Assembly (NCBI GenBank): GCA_000151295.1
Contig: GG745340.1
Span: 205,690 to 269,689, forward strand
DNA: 64,000 nucleotides
Origin: Allomyces macrogynus ATCC 38327
Lineage: Eukaryota; Blastocladiomycota; Blastocladiomycetes; Blastocladiales; Blastocladiaceae
Direction of reading: 5' to 3'
The notes beneath the pieces are model-generated. The model was not told the DNA's origin and made no database searches. It saw only the letters and a program-made list of their open reading frames with translations. Position numbers and translations under genes: made by a program. Position 1 is the stretch's first letter. Each line of letters starts with the position of its first letter. Shown here in pieces: positions 1-10,921 of the stretch.

Positions 1-153
1 GGAGCTCCTTGCCGCACCGCTCGCTCGCTCGCTCGCTTTGCGCGACCGACCGATCCGGCGAGTGCCTGAGCGCGACAGACCGACCAACCGGCTTGGAAGT
101 GACGCCGTTTCTTGAGAGCACGCACACACATCCGATCGTGTGTCCTCGCCATC
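1..153. other. 5' flank of cullin-1
   Basis: Upstream sequence of the cullin gene. It contains a short CTCG tetranucleotide run at about 21-37 and no supported gene. Confidence 0.5.
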
Positions 154-2908
154 ATGAGCCACGACGCTGCCGCGTCGACGCCGAACCAGGTCTGGGCGTC
201 GCTGCGCCCGACGCTGCTCTCGCTGCTGCGCGACCCGGATGCGGGGCTCTCGTCGGCACAGTACATGAGCACCTACACGTACGCTTTGGTCGTTTGAGAG
301 CGCGTCGGACAGGGAGAAGCGATAACGGAAAGCTAATTCGGTCGTGCATCACCGTCGTTTGTCGTGAACAGGGCCGTCTACAACCACTGCACGTCCAAGC
401 CCGACACGACGGCGCAGTACTGTGCGTGTTTTACTCGGTGATCGCGATATGGCACGCGTATGGAGTCGACTGGACGCTGACCGAGACGCGTTCCTCTCCC
501 AAACAGCAGCAGGGGCCAATGTCTACGGCTCCGACCTCTACTTCCACCTGCGCGACCTGGTCCACGAGCACCTCAATGTCCTGACCAAGGTGCGTGCTCG
601 ATTCGTTTTCCCGCGCGTCGCGTTGTTGTTGTTATTGATCTTCGTCGTCTCACCACCATCTGTGACCCTTGCATTGACAGCAAGCCGCCGGGCTCATCGA
701 CATTGACCTGCTCGCCTTCTACATGCGCGAGTGGAACAAGTTTTCGCGGACGGCCAAGTTCCTCGACCATCTCTTCTCCTACATTAACCGCCACTGGGTC
801 AAGCGCGCCGTCGACGACCACCGGTCGGGCGTCTACCGCATCCACACGGTGTGTACTCATTTCGTGCATTGTCTTCTCGCGCGAGTGTGATCTGACGCGT
901 TTTCCCTTCAAAACGTAGATGGTGCTCGTGACCTGGAAGCAGCGCTTCTTTGACGCCATTTCCGACTCGCTCATCAAGTCGATTCTCGACCAAATCAAGC
1001 TTGAGCGCGACGGCGAGCAGATTGATCGGTCGATGCTCAAGTCGGTCATCGATTCGCTCGGTGCGTATTTTGATGCTTTTGATATCCACGCGTCGTCTCG
1101 CCACCTCGAAACTGACCCCGTGCTCGCCTTAACTAGTGGCCCTCGACATGCCCAACAACGAGGCCGCCGGCGCCAACGCCGCGCAGCCTGAGCGCGTCTA
1201 CCGCACCGTCTTCGAGAACCCCTTCTTCTCCGCGACTTCGCTCTACTACAAGGCCGAGTCGGAGCGGTTCCTGGCCGAGAACTCGGTCATCGAGTACATG
1301 AAGAAGGTCGAGGCGCGGCTACAAGAGGAGGCCGACCGTGTCGTCAAGTACCTTGACGCGTCGACGCTGGCGCCGCTCACGACGCTCTGCGAGGACCGGC
1401 TGATTGCCGACCACCAGGAGGCGTTCAAGGACGAGTTCCAGTCGCTGCTCGACCACGACAAGGTCGAGGACCTCGCGCGCATGTTTGTGCTTTTGCAGCG
1501 CCGCGCCAACACGCTCGACCCGCTGCGCACCAAGCTCGAACTGCACGTGCGTAAAGTCGGGCAGGACCATGTCACCCAGATCGCCGCGGCCGGGGAAGGT
1601 GCCGGTGCGGCGGCCGGTGGCGGCGACGACGACGAGGGCGCCGGCGGTGCCAGTGGTGCGGCCGGCGCGGGCGTCGACGCCAAGGTCTACGTCAACACGT
1701 TGCTGCAGGTGCAGAAAAAGTACGCCGACCTGGTGAACGTTGCGTTCAAGAACGACACGGGATTTGTGGCGTCGCTCGACAAGGCGTGCCGCGAGTTTGT
1801 GAACCGCAACGCCGTGTGCAAGACGTCGACGGCCAAGTCGCCCGAGTTGCTGGCCAAGTACTCGGACATGCTGCTCAAGAAGTCGGCCAAGAACCCGGAA
1901 GAGGCCGAGCTCGACGAGGCGCTCAACCAGATCATGACCGTCTTCAAGTATATCGAGGACAAGGACGTGTTCCAGAAATTCTACGCCAAGGCGCTCGCCA
2001 AACGGCTCGTCAACCAGACGTCGGCGTCCGAGGACGCCGAGTCGCTCATGATCACCAAGCTCAAGGACGCGTGCGGGTACGACTACACGTCCAAGCTGCA
2101 GCGGCTGTTCACCGACGTCGGCACGTCCAAGGACCTGAACGAGGCGTTCCGCAAGCAAGTCGCCGACTTGGGGCTCGACTTCTCAATCATTGTCATGTCG
2201 ACGGGCGTCTGGCCGTTCCAGGTCCCGGCGTCGGCGTTTGAATTGCCCGAGGAACTGCTGCCGACCTACAACCGGTTCATGGGGTTCTACACGGCCAAGC
2301 ATTCGGGGCGCAAGTTGACGTGGCTGCATAACCAGTCCAAGGGCGAGGTGCGCGCGCAGTGGGCGACGGGCAACAAGCTGCAGTACGCGTTCCAGGTGCA
2401 CGTCTACCAGATGGGCATTCTGCTGCAGTACAACAATGCCACGTCCTACACGTGGGAGGAGCTACTCGCGCTGACCAAGCTCGATGCGCCGACGCTCGCG
2501 GGCCATCTCGGCACGTTCCTCAAGGCCAAGATCATGGTCCAGGAGCCCGAGGGCGCGACGGTCGGCGAGGCCGGGACCAAGTACGCGCTGAACATGTCCT
2601 ACAAGAACCGTAAAGTGCGCATGAACTTGAACGTGCCAATCAAGGCCGAGCAAAAAGCCGAGGCTGACGAGGCGCACAAAACGATCGAGGAGGACCGCAA
2701 GTTGTTGATTCAGGCGGCGATTGTGCGCATCATGAAGACGCGTAAAGTCATGAAGCACCAGGCGCTCGTGCAGGAGACGGTCACGCAATTGTCGGCGCGG
2801 TTCAAGCCCAAGGTCTCGGATATCAAGAAGTGCATTGAGATATTGTTGGAGAAGGAGTACCTCGAGCGCGTGGATGGCGAGAAGGACACGTTCTCGTACG
2901 TGGCCTAA
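154..2908 (+). CDS. CUL1: Cullin-1, scaffold of SCF ubiquitin ligase
   Basis: Six exons: 154-278, 372-421, 507-589, 681-848, 919-1060, 1137-2908. They join in phase to 779 residues, close to the 776 of human CUL1. The N-terminal cullin repeats hold the adaptor-binding side (SKP1/F-box). The C-terminal half carries the cullin homology domain that binds RBX1 and the charged E2. The winged-helix end contains IVRIMKTRKV, in which the lysine near residue 723 is the expected NEDD8 attachment site, and the protein ends in EKDTFSYVA, matching the family C-terminus. An Ala/Gly/Asp-rich insertion is encoded at about 1587-1676 and is unusual for cullins; it is likely a surface loop. The start is the first ATG giving the family N-terminus, and the first junction restores a TAVYNHCTS motif. 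Closest to the CUL1 clade rather than CUL3 or CUL4. Introns are 71-93 bases. Confidence 0.95.
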
Positions 2909-3794
2909 GTCGGCAAGAGTAGCGGTCGCGTCCGGTTGTGTCGCGTCGGGCGCTTGCGTCCGGGCCGTGCTGTGTGTGTGCTTGCTTTCGTTGTAGCCCA
3001 CGGTGGAGATTACATGAGGTCGCGGGGCATTTTGGGGGAAGGGTGAGCGAGATTGCATTTGGTGTTTCGGTTTTCGCTTTCTGTTTGGTTTGGTTTGGTT
3101 TCCTTGGTTCGTTGGCTTTGGTTGTCGTTTTTCGGTTTGGTTGCTGTGCTGGTCCTGGTTCAAACACGGTCAATGCGTTCTTACGTGCGATAAATGAGAG
3201 GGAATGGATGAGCATGCTGATTCATGGTGGAGACGGATTGGTCCTGCCCACACTCAGGTCGTCCGCGTGTGTTGCCCACGGGATCGCGTGGAAGGCACAC
3301 TTGCATGACGGCACCAAGGACGAGCGCAAGCCAAACCCAGGACATACATTACCAGGTCGCGCGAGCCATCAACCACGCCGTCCATGGCGATGGAGCGCCC
3401 AGCAGATTGACTGCTGCAGCCAAAACGGCGTTGGCGGACGTGGTGATTTGTGCTTGCACCACGGCCGGCATGCTGCTGGCACCCATGATCGCACTCCACG
3501 AAACATGGTCGACCGCGGGCGAGCGAAGCCGGTTATGAAAGTAATAAACACAGGTCGATCCTCATGCTAGCATCCGAGCGCTATGCATCGCTCGGTGTGG
3601 TGTGAAGCCACTTCGCAAAATCAATGAACAATTCAGATTTGCCCAACATCACAATTGGTCCTTCGAAACCCTGCTGCACCAATACAAGATCCATCAGCCA
3701 AGACTGGAATGCCCGAGAACACAAGAAATATCAAAAGAACACACACTGAAACAAACGTATCCTTGATAAAAATGAATCGGCCATTGCGCCATCA
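2909..3794. other. Convergent intergenic region
   Basis: Lies between the 3' ends of cullin-1 (+) and the exonuclease gene (-). It holds both 3' untranslated regions. Open frames here show no family resemblance and I see no other gene. Confidence 0.5.
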
Positions 3795-4913
3795 TTATGA
3801 GCGGCCCTTCTTCAGCGTGGCCAATGTCGCCTTCAGGGCCTTGATCCGCATCTCGAGGATGTCGGCCTCCTGCACGAGCTGGTCGACATCAAACGCCGCG
3901 TGCTCGAGCAAGAGCGTCCGATCCTTGTGCAAGTCCCAATACTTGGGCCAGACTGGGCCATGATTGCGCTTCTTGTCGACTTTCGTCATTGTCTCCATGT
4001 GCTCATTGGCTTGGAGCCCACAAGCGGCCATGACCATATAGAGTCCAGCAGTGCGCGCCGGGTCCACCGTCGACGGGGCGCAGTGCTTCAAAGCCTTGTT
4101 CGTCGTAGAAATGGCGCGAGCGGCAACGCTCAGCTCGGCCCACTCCTGGTACTTCAGCTGTGTGTCCACAATCCGATCCACGTACTGGACCTGGATGTCG
4201 AATGCAAACTTGAGCACATCAATGTCCCACTTACCGGCGTGCACGACAAGAGTGCGTCGCTTGTCGTTTGAAATCGACCGCAGCACTGCCACCATGCCCA
4301 TGTGCTGTTTGAGAGCCACGCGCGCAAAGTCCGAAGGAAAGACAATAGGCTTGCCACGAGCCATGTCCACGACACCAAGCTGGATCACGTCAATAGATAC
4401 TTTTTCGTTGCGCTGCAAGCATCCTTCCATGTCCATGGCGAGCTTGGCCACGTTCCATTCGGCCAAGTCCCTCTGCACTCCGCGAGCCTTGGCCGCAGTG
4501 GAGACAAGACAAATGTCACAACGTGGAAGTGAATGAACCAGATCCCAATTCGTGTTGCGAGCGTCCGAGCCAGTTGCTAGAGTGGGTTGCGGAGCAGACA
4601 ATGCGAATGAAAGCTTGCGGCCCTTCGACAAATCCAGAGCTGATGCAGATGCAGTACGTGGCACCCGTGAAACCGCCGGTATCAGGGGCGTGAGCAGCGT
4701 GGCAGTCTTGCCGTCAACACGGACGTGTTGTGGGAATTCGCGCGCGAGACCCTTGACGCCGCCAAGCGCGCTCTGCGCTGATGGATGCTGGCCGACAATG
4801 TCTTGCAGCGACCCCAACGTGGCACGACGATCAGGACGTCTTGCGAGACGGCAGCAGACGGCGCGCAGGAATGCGAGGTGCGTTGGGCAGGCGCTCTTGC
4901 GAACGACGAACAT
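3795..4913 (-). CDS. EXD1-like 3'-5' exonuclease domain protein
   Basis: Single exon, 372 residues. The C-terminal two thirds resemble the DEDD-type 3'-5' exonuclease fold found in EXD1/Egalitarian and Werner-type nucleases. AMDMEG would be motif I (Asp and Glu for metal binding). VVHAGKWDIDVL sits where motif II normally reads HD...D; its first acidic residue looks replaced, so catalysis is uncertain. VDTQLKYQ follows the usual strand, and HAAFDVDQLVQ corresponds to the Y/H..DV motif III region. The first 30 residues are rich in Arg and poor in acidic residues, which suggests a mitochondrial presequence. The 5' end overlaps the 3' end of the upstream ATPase reading frame by 83 bases on the same strand, in a different frame. 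Either the ATPase ends earlier than drawn or the two are spliced into one product. RNA or DNA substrate cannot be told from sequence. Confidence 0.6.
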   Translation of the reverse strand: MFVVRKSACPTHLAFLRAVCCRLARRPDRRATLGSLQDIVGQHPSAQSALGGVKGLAREFPQHVRVDGKTATLLTPLIPAVSRVPRTASASALDLSKGRKLSFALSAPQPTLATGSDARNTNWDLVHSLPRCDICLVSTAAKARGVQRDLAEWNVAKLAMDMEGCLQRNEKVSIDVIQLGVVDMARGKPIVFPSDFARVALKQHMGMVAVLRSISNDKRRTLVVHAGKWDIDVLKFAFDIQVQYVDRIVDTQLKYQEWAELSVAARAISTTNKALKHCAPSTVDPARTAGLYMVMAACGLQANEHMETMTKVDKKRNHGPVWPKYWDLHKDRTLLLEHAAFDVDQLVQEADILEMRIKALKATLATLKKGRS

Positions 4914-6320
4914 GGTGGAGAATGTTTGCTGATAATTTCAAGACAGTCTGGCCGACAATGAAGAGGAGGATGAGACAAAGAGAAGCGGTTGGATTGGCTG
5001 TCGACCAACCGCTGGCTCGACTCCATTCATGTTCAAAATGAAACCTGTCCGAGCCATGTCCCAACATGGCCCAATACGTGCTCTTCTCCATCCGACACTC
5101 TGGCAACTCTTCTCCCCCCTCTTTGCGCGGCGCACCGGGCAACCACCGCCGCTCCGCCCACACGTCGCGACCCGTCTGTGCGACATCATGATACACGCGC
5201 ACCACTCCCCGCTCCAACAACTCCACCACTGTATCAAACACGGGCGCCCCGGCACGTTCCGCACGCGTCTTGCGAAACCCGTTTGCGGCCGACGCCATTG
5301 CATCCCCGACCATCGCATTCTCAATCCCGCCCAACAACTGCCGCACGTCTGGGTTCTTGATCAGGTCCCGGAACGTTTCGTGCGCGGTCGCGAGCATGGC
5401 GCGCACGCGCGGCGCGACCGTTCGTGCCGCATTCACTTCAAGCCGCGTCCCAAATTCGTCCAAGACAATCACGTCGGGCGTGTGATTCTGCACGGCCTCG
5501 ATCAGGTGCGCGTGCTGCTGGTTGCGGTTCCTGACTTGCATGCGCCGGCACTTGCCGAGCGACGGGTGCGGGATGTCGCCGTCGCCGCCGATTTCGTTGG
5601 ACGTGTCGACGATCAGCACGCGGGTGCCTTGTTTGCCGAGGCGCGCGCACAAGTCGCGGAGCGTGTAGCTATGCAGATCGCAGGAAAGCGTCAGCGTCAG
5701 CAGAGAGACCACAGATGATGAGAAAAGAAAAGATCGGAAACGCACGTTTTCCCACTACCCGGCCGCCCCAAAATCAAAATCGACTGGTCGCCACTGTACA
5801 CCAAGTCGAGCAGGATTTTCGCGACCCCTTTCTCCCACGCGCTCGCACGCCCGACACGAATCGTGACCCCCACGACCTCGCCCGTCCAGTTGAGCAGCCG
5901 ACTGATGCGGTGCAAGCATCGTTCGATCCCCGCACGGTTGTCGGGCGTGAACTTGAGCGACTTGCACACCTTGGCGAGATCCTCGCGCGTCACGCGGCCG
6001 CACTGGTCGAAGTCGATGCTCCGCGCGTTCGCGCCGAAAATGAAGAGCTGCGGTACTTGGCCGAGATCCAGGACCAGTTCGTTGATCGACGCGAGAATGT
6101 CGGGCATGGCCTCGAGTTCAGCGCGAAGGTGCTCGGGCAGTCGGTCGAGCAGCAAATCCATTTCCGTGGGGCCTTGGCCCTCCGAATCGGCCGCATCGGA
6201 ATCGGTGTTGAGCAGGTCGTCGTCGGGCAGCCGCCCGTAAGCGGTGAGCACGTCGCGCCACTCGAGTTGCCGGGGTTGGAAAGAGAGACTCGAAGTGGTC
6301 TGTGACTTGCCTGTTGGCAT
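4831..6320 (-). CDS. Ycf45/SpoIIIAA-type P-loop ATPase
   Basis: Two exons, 6320-5746 and 5668-4831, in phase (470 residues as drawn). The order of motifs is that of the Ycf45/SpoIIIAA/R3H-associated ATPases of cyanobacteria, plastids and Firmicutes. An N-terminal LPEHLRAELE...VLDLGQVPQ segment is followed by DNRAGIERCLHRIS, VVGVTIRVGRA, a Walker A LGRPGSGKT split by the intron, VDTSNEIGGDGDIPHP, RRMQV, and a Walker B-like DVIVLDEFGT. Sensor-like ARTVAPRV and LLGGIENAMVGD come next. No R3H domain is visible at the C-terminus. The last about 60 residues (after TGRDVWAERRW) do not look conserved and overlap the next gene, so the 3' end is doubtful. The start is also open: ATG 6320 is the first in-frame, but an upstream exon encoding an Arg-rich, organelle-targeting leader is possible. 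Cellular role unknown. Confidence 0.75.
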
Positions 6321-6660
6321 TGAGGGTGAGGCCACCGCCTCGCATCACCGGTCTGATCGCGCGCGACTGCCTGCTGTCAAGAAGACCTAAGCGGGACGCC
6401 AAACCACTACCAAACACAGCAACACGAGGCGCGAGGCGTAGAGACCGAACAAGTGAGCCGACGCCAACCACTCACCGATGCTTCAAATGAGACAGGAATG
6501 CATTTTAACAAATTGGCCCAAGGGTTGAGAGGAATCGAAACTGGAAACGCGATGGGCAACTGCAAGCAAAGCAAATCATCTTCCTCATCATCTCGCGCAA
6601 CGCCCACATGTCGCGACACTCATTCTCCACGGCGTCATGGCCGTGCAACTTTTTCCTCAT
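6321..6660. other. Intergenic, upstream of the Ycf45-like gene
   Basis: Contains the 3' end region of the AdoMet decarboxylase transcript and the leader of the Ycf45-like gene, both on the minus strand. Nothing else is recognisable. Confidence 0.4.
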
Positions 6661-8333
6661 CTACACCAAGCTTCCTGCCGACGACGACCCGCCGGCCAAT
6701 GCGCCATTGGCCACCACGGGCGCGACCGGTGCCACAAGCCCCGACTCGGCCAGCTGCGCACGCCGCCCGCGCGCGGGCCCGACCGGAGCAGGCACAACGC
6801 GGCCATGCTCGTCCTCGCGCACGTAATGCGCGTAAAACAGGTGGTAGTGCGGGAGCACGTTGATGGTGATATCCACGAGCCGGTACCCGTCGAGCGCAAG
6901 CACGGGCAGACTCGGGGGCATCGGGCTCGGGTCGACGCCGACCGCATTCGAGAAATGCGTGAGCGTGACGTTCGTCGGCTGGAACACGTTGAGCACCTGC
7001 ATGGCCACGTCCTTGTAGGTCAGGACCGGGAACGCGTGGCCGTCGTCAGCGACATCGTCGTCATTGTGCGCGTCGGTGTGGTCCATGTCGGACACGAGCG
7101 GGATGTTGGTCTCAAACGACGCGTAACTGCACGACGGCTCGGGCGTGACGTGGAACGTCGAGTAGTACTGCCCGCGCAGCGCGTTCTGCGACCACCCGCA
7201 CGGCTCGAACAGGAACGAGTCGGACGTGCATTCCGGGATCAGCGAGTCGAGTCCCGTGAGTTTCTCCACGAGGTTGGTCGACCCGTTCCCGAGCTTGGCC
7301 TGCTGCGCGTCCGAGTCGTTGTAGAAATACGCGCGCATCTGCGCTTCGTCGAGCCCAGTCATTAGCATCTCCATGGTGCGGTCCTCGACCACCTCGCCCG
7401 CACACTTGCCGCACGCCGCGCGCGCCAAAGTCGACGACGACGTTTGCGAGACCAAGTCGTCCATATCGGTCGCCGGCAGCTCGGGCGTCATCGCGCGGGA
7501 GCCTTCGCGCGACCCGCACCGAGACTCGGCGCGCGAGGCCACACACGCGAGCAGGTCTGGCGGATTGGCCACGACGGGCGCACCCTCGATGGGGTCGGCC
7601 GTCTCGGGCACAATCAGCGCGCGCGACTCGGGGCAGATCTTTTCGACGGCGGGCACCATTTGCTCGCCGGCCACGTAGAGGTACCAGTGGTCGGCGTTCG
7701 TCTTGCCGAGCACGTAGGACGCGCCGTTGGCTACATCGGAAATGGAAGGTGGTCAGCGGCCATTCAAATCCACACTTCCAGTCGAGCAAAATAAACGTAC
7801 CAAACATGCCGTCGAGAATATCAACCTCGTCGTCCCAGCTGTTGTGCGGCCACTGCTGCTTGTCCGGGAACTGGAAGCACTTGCGCGAGTAGAAGAGCTT
7901 GTCGATCACGGCGAACCCGCGCTGCGAGGCGAGTTCCATGATGTGCGGCAAGGCCAGCAGCAGCGTCGTGGTCCCGCACGTCTTGAGAATGATGCGGTTC
8001 GGGAAGACGAACAGTGACGACTCGCTACCGAGGAGAAGCAAAAGTACGATCAGCAACGGAGTCGGGCTCAAGCACGCTAACCACGACACAGGCGTACCTC
8101 AGCAAGTACGCGTCGGCGTGCGCGTTGGAAATGACCGACAAGATCTGGCACTTGACGACATTGAGCATCGTCTGCCAGGTATCGCGGTCGATGGCGCGCA
8201 GACCGCACTCGGTGCGGCGCTTCTTCTGGGCCGGGCCATCGATGACCGCGTCGGCGTCGCCGTGGTCGTGAACGGTGCCAGGACCCTCGTGGAACCAGAC
8301 TTCGAGCAGCTTCTCGGCGCCTTCAAAGGACAT
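6661..8333 (-). CDS. SPE2: S-adenosylmethionine decarboxylase proenzyme
   Basis: Three exons: 8333-8098, 8024-7801, 7730-6661, in phase, 509 residues. The enzyme decarboxylates S-adenosylmethionine to supply aminopropyl groups for spermidine and spermine. The self-cleavage site YLLSESSLFV is assembled across the first intron; the serine after LSE becomes the pyruvoyl group. LKTCGTT carries the conserved active-site Cys, and FANGASYVLGKTNADHW spans the second junction. The C-terminal half keeps VLTYKDVAMQVLNVF and FQPTNVTLTHFSNA. The protein is longer than animal (334) and yeast (396) forms because of a Glu/Ala/Pro/Ser-rich insertion encoded at about 7640-7440 and a low-complexity Ala/Gly/Val tail. 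One short upstream ORF lies in the leader and may mediate polyamine control. Introns are 73 and 70 bases. Confidence 0.95.
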
Positions 8334-8420
8334 GTCGGATGGAGAGTGGTGGGGTGTGTGGCGTGGGCGCAGTCAAGTGTGCGGGCGAGGTGGGGGGCGA
8401 GGACCAACGTGTAGGGGGCG

Positions 8421-8465
8421 CTAGGGAGCTGGGATCGACGCGCGGAAAAAGGCCCAGTAGCGCAT
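8421..8465 (-). promoter_or_regulatory. Upstream ORF in AdoMet decarboxylase leader
   Basis: ATG at 8465 opens a 14-codon frame (MRYWAFFRASIPAP) closed by TAG at 8421, about 88 bases before the main ATG. It is the only ATG between itself and the decarboxylase start on that strand. Polyamine-responsive uORFs are established for mammalian and plant AdoMetDC, but this peptide does not match the mammalian hexapeptide. Whether this stretch is in the mature mRNA is not shown. Confidence 0.4.
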
Positions 8466-9220
8466 ACGCGGCAAGACGATGGCGGGGCGGTTGAGCAGGG
8501 GGCAGGAGCGCGCGGCGTCGGGCGAGCGGGGACGGATCGCAGCGACGGGCAGGCTCGAGAGAGGTGGAGGAGAGGACGGCGGTATTGTCGGAGGAGCGCG
8601 ATCACTAGGGTCGGCGGCGACTTGGGGCAGCTGGGTCCAGGGAAGCGGGAGCCCGGGTCAAGAGTCAAGACAGGGAGTGCGCTCGTTCCAGTGGCGGGCG
8701 CGATGACGAGGGGCCAGGTGGTCGGGTCGAGGTCGGGGTTCTGTGGAAGCCTGGCGGCGCGGTGGCGGTGGAGCAACGCTGCGGCGAGCGCTGTCGGGTG
8801 TGGTGCCCGTCACCTGACTGCATGTGACACGTTGCCCGTGACCAACCTGCGGCAACCTGCCCAACCATGCACCAAGCTCGGCCAAGGCTCGCACGCTCAC
8901 CCACGGCTCCAGTGCAACTGCCACGGATTGGCACATCCAAGAGATTGTATTCTCCCCTGCGCGTGCGCGGGCTCAACTGAGCTATTTGCGCAGCTTCCGC
9001 ATTTCTTCTAAAAGTTTCCTGTTTTGTTCAGTGACTTTGACTCTCTAGCCCTTTCCCATGGTCCACTCGACCCACAGACATCTCTCGGCTCTGTGTCTTT
9101 GTGCGGCAAATGCCAGGGATACGAGAACAAGGGCCAGAACAAGGGCCAGCAGACAACAGCTCAAAAGTGTATTGACGTAGATCTGCAAACCGGCACAGCC
9201 CGACACCATCCTCACACAGC
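8466..9220. other. Intergenic between AdoMetDC and eL15
   Basis: Holds the promoter/leader side of AdoMet decarboxylase and the 3' region of the eL15 gene (both minus). GC-rich near 8470-8800, AT-richer near 8990-9030. No gene supported. Confidence 0.4.
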
Positions 9221-9931
9221 TTAGCGGTACCGCGGCAGCGACAGCGTGTTGCGGCGCTTCCACGACGCGCGGCGCGACCCGCCCTTGACCTTGTTGTAGC
9301 GGTGGCCCTTGCCAATGCCGCGGTTCTTGCGGCCGGCCGACGTGAGCCCGCGCAGTTCGCGGTGCTTGTGCGTCGCGTTGACAATCCAGTTGATCCGCGC
9401 ATCGCGGCGAATCGCCTTGTGCTGCGGGTCTACGAGAATCACTTCAAAGTACTTGTAGACGGCGTCCTGGTTGACCCAGTACGAGTTGAGCACGCGCAGG
9501 TTACCGCACCGGCGGCCCACGCGCTCCTCGGCAACCGACTGCAGCGACCGCTGGAACTTGAGCTGGTTCACACCGTGCGTCTTGGGCTTGCCGTAAGTCT
9601 GGCCCTTGGGGACGGGCCGCTTGCGCGACCCGCGCCGCACGCGCACGCGGTAGACGACAAACCCTTGCTTGGCCTTGTACCCAAGACGGCGCGCCTTGTC
9701 GGGACGCGTCGGGCGCGACGCGCGGTGGATCGCGTTCAGGTGGCTGTGGATTCGGTAGCGAAGCGAGCGAACGGTCAGCTCACGGCGCGTCGCGCTAGGA
9801 CGTTTCACGCAGTGATGCGTGGCCAAAAAGCGGACGTACCGGTACTCCCAGACGCGCACGCGCGCGAGGAAACGCATCAAGTCCGACTGCTTCTTCTTCT
9901 GCAGCTCCTCGAGGTACTTGTAGGCGCCCAT
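9221..9931 (-). CDS. RPL15: 60S ribosomal protein eL15
   Basis: Two exons, 9931-9840 and 9743-9221, joined in phase to 204 residues, the standard eukaryotic length. It starts [20 protein letters not shown]. The junction rebuilds [20 protein letters not shown], followed by [55 protein letters not shown] and [16 protein letters not shown], ending in NTLSLPRYR. All are hallmark segments of the large-subunit protein near the peptide exit region. The 96-base intron early in the coding sequence is typical of fungal ribosomal protein genes. It is divergently arranged with TOP1. Confidence 0.98.
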   Translation of the reverse strand: MGAYKYLEELQKKKQSDLMRFLARVRVWEYRYVRFLATHHCVKRPSATRRELTVRSLRYRIHSHLNAIHRASRPTRPDKARRLGYKAKQGFVVYRVRVRRGSRKRPVPKGQTYGKPKTHGVNQLKFQRSLQSVAEERVGRRCGNLRVLNSYWVNQDAVYKYFEVILVDPQHKAIRRDARINWIVNATHKHRELRGLTSAGRKNRGIGKGHRYNKVKGGSRRASWKRRNTLSLPRYR

Positions 9932-10921
9932 GATGGATCGAGGAACGAGAAGGAGACTGGCCGCGCGCCATGGCCACAGAGGTCAGTGGACACGATTCGC
10001 GGTGCTGCATCCTGAAGCACACTCAACGCCCCTGCGACCAAGCAAGGGGGAGGTGGCCCGCATCGATGACAGCACTCTCAATAGCGTCCCGCACGCCACG
10101 AGGCCGGGGGTAGCAGCGGTGCCCGCATCGGAGCTCACAGGTCCCCACGCGTAACGCGGGATCCTGCCCTTGCCGAGCAACCTCGCACCAACCCGAGGGG
10201 TGGACGAGGGAGCGGCGAGGCCGACGTGGTCAGGGTCGGGAGCGGGGCAACTGCGCGGCCAAGTGGGTGGGGACGGGGGCGCGCTCGCGCATCGAGGTGC
10301 GCGATGGCCAGGCCAGCGGGGCGATCAAGTCGCCATGGCGGAGCGCGCACGTGGTCCAAGTTGGCGTGGATCGAGATGCCGGGTACCTGAGCTGGCCGGT
10401 CGGTGAGTGTCAACGTTGGTCTCGAGGGAGACCAAAGCCGGGAACGCGGGGAAAGCAAACTGATGAGCTTCCAAGCGTGCGGTGGTGCGGTGCGCCTCCG
10501 GTCGCCTGTACGTGATGGTTGCGGCAGGAGAGCCACGGGGAAGGTTGCCACGAAGCTGGCGTCTCTGTGGACCGTATCCATTCTGTGTGGCCATGGGACT
10601 TCGCCGTGGTCGGCTGCAACAGCTCCCACGCGTGACGCACAAGTCCACTGCATAAAAGCGGGACTTCACGAAAATTTCGTACCTTTCTCTCCTCCCACCC
10701 CGTCGTCGTTGACGCGTGCCGACTGTGCGCGCTGCCTCTGCTCCATTCTCCGGCTGCATCGAGCCGCACGCACCACCATTCGCCAGCTCCTTTGCCGGCT
10801 GTTACTCGCCAGCCGGCCCGCGGCCCAGCTCATTGCTCCGCACCCCTGCCGTGCTCTGCGCGCCTCGACCCTCTCGACCCCGATCGCACTCTCGTGGCCG
10901 TTCCACGCCATCATTCCGGCC
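9932..10921. other. Divergent promoter region, RPL15 / TOP1
   Basis: About 1 kb shared between two divergent genes. A pyrimidine-rich stretch (about 10680-10750) precedes TOP1. A long plus-strand open frame crosses the region and TOP1 exon 1 but has no recognisable protein content. Confidence 0.45.

Noticed and set aside
21..37. CTCG tetranucleotide run
   Set aside because: Too short to be a meaningful repeat feature; mentioned only in the flank description.
3150..3175. GGTTCAAACAC resembling a tRNA B box
   Set aside because: No A box or cloverleaf pairing upstream; not a tRNA gene.
2938..3570. 210-codon plus-strand frame after cullin-1
   Set aside because: No family resemblance, low-complexity T/G-rich start typical of a 3' untranslated region.
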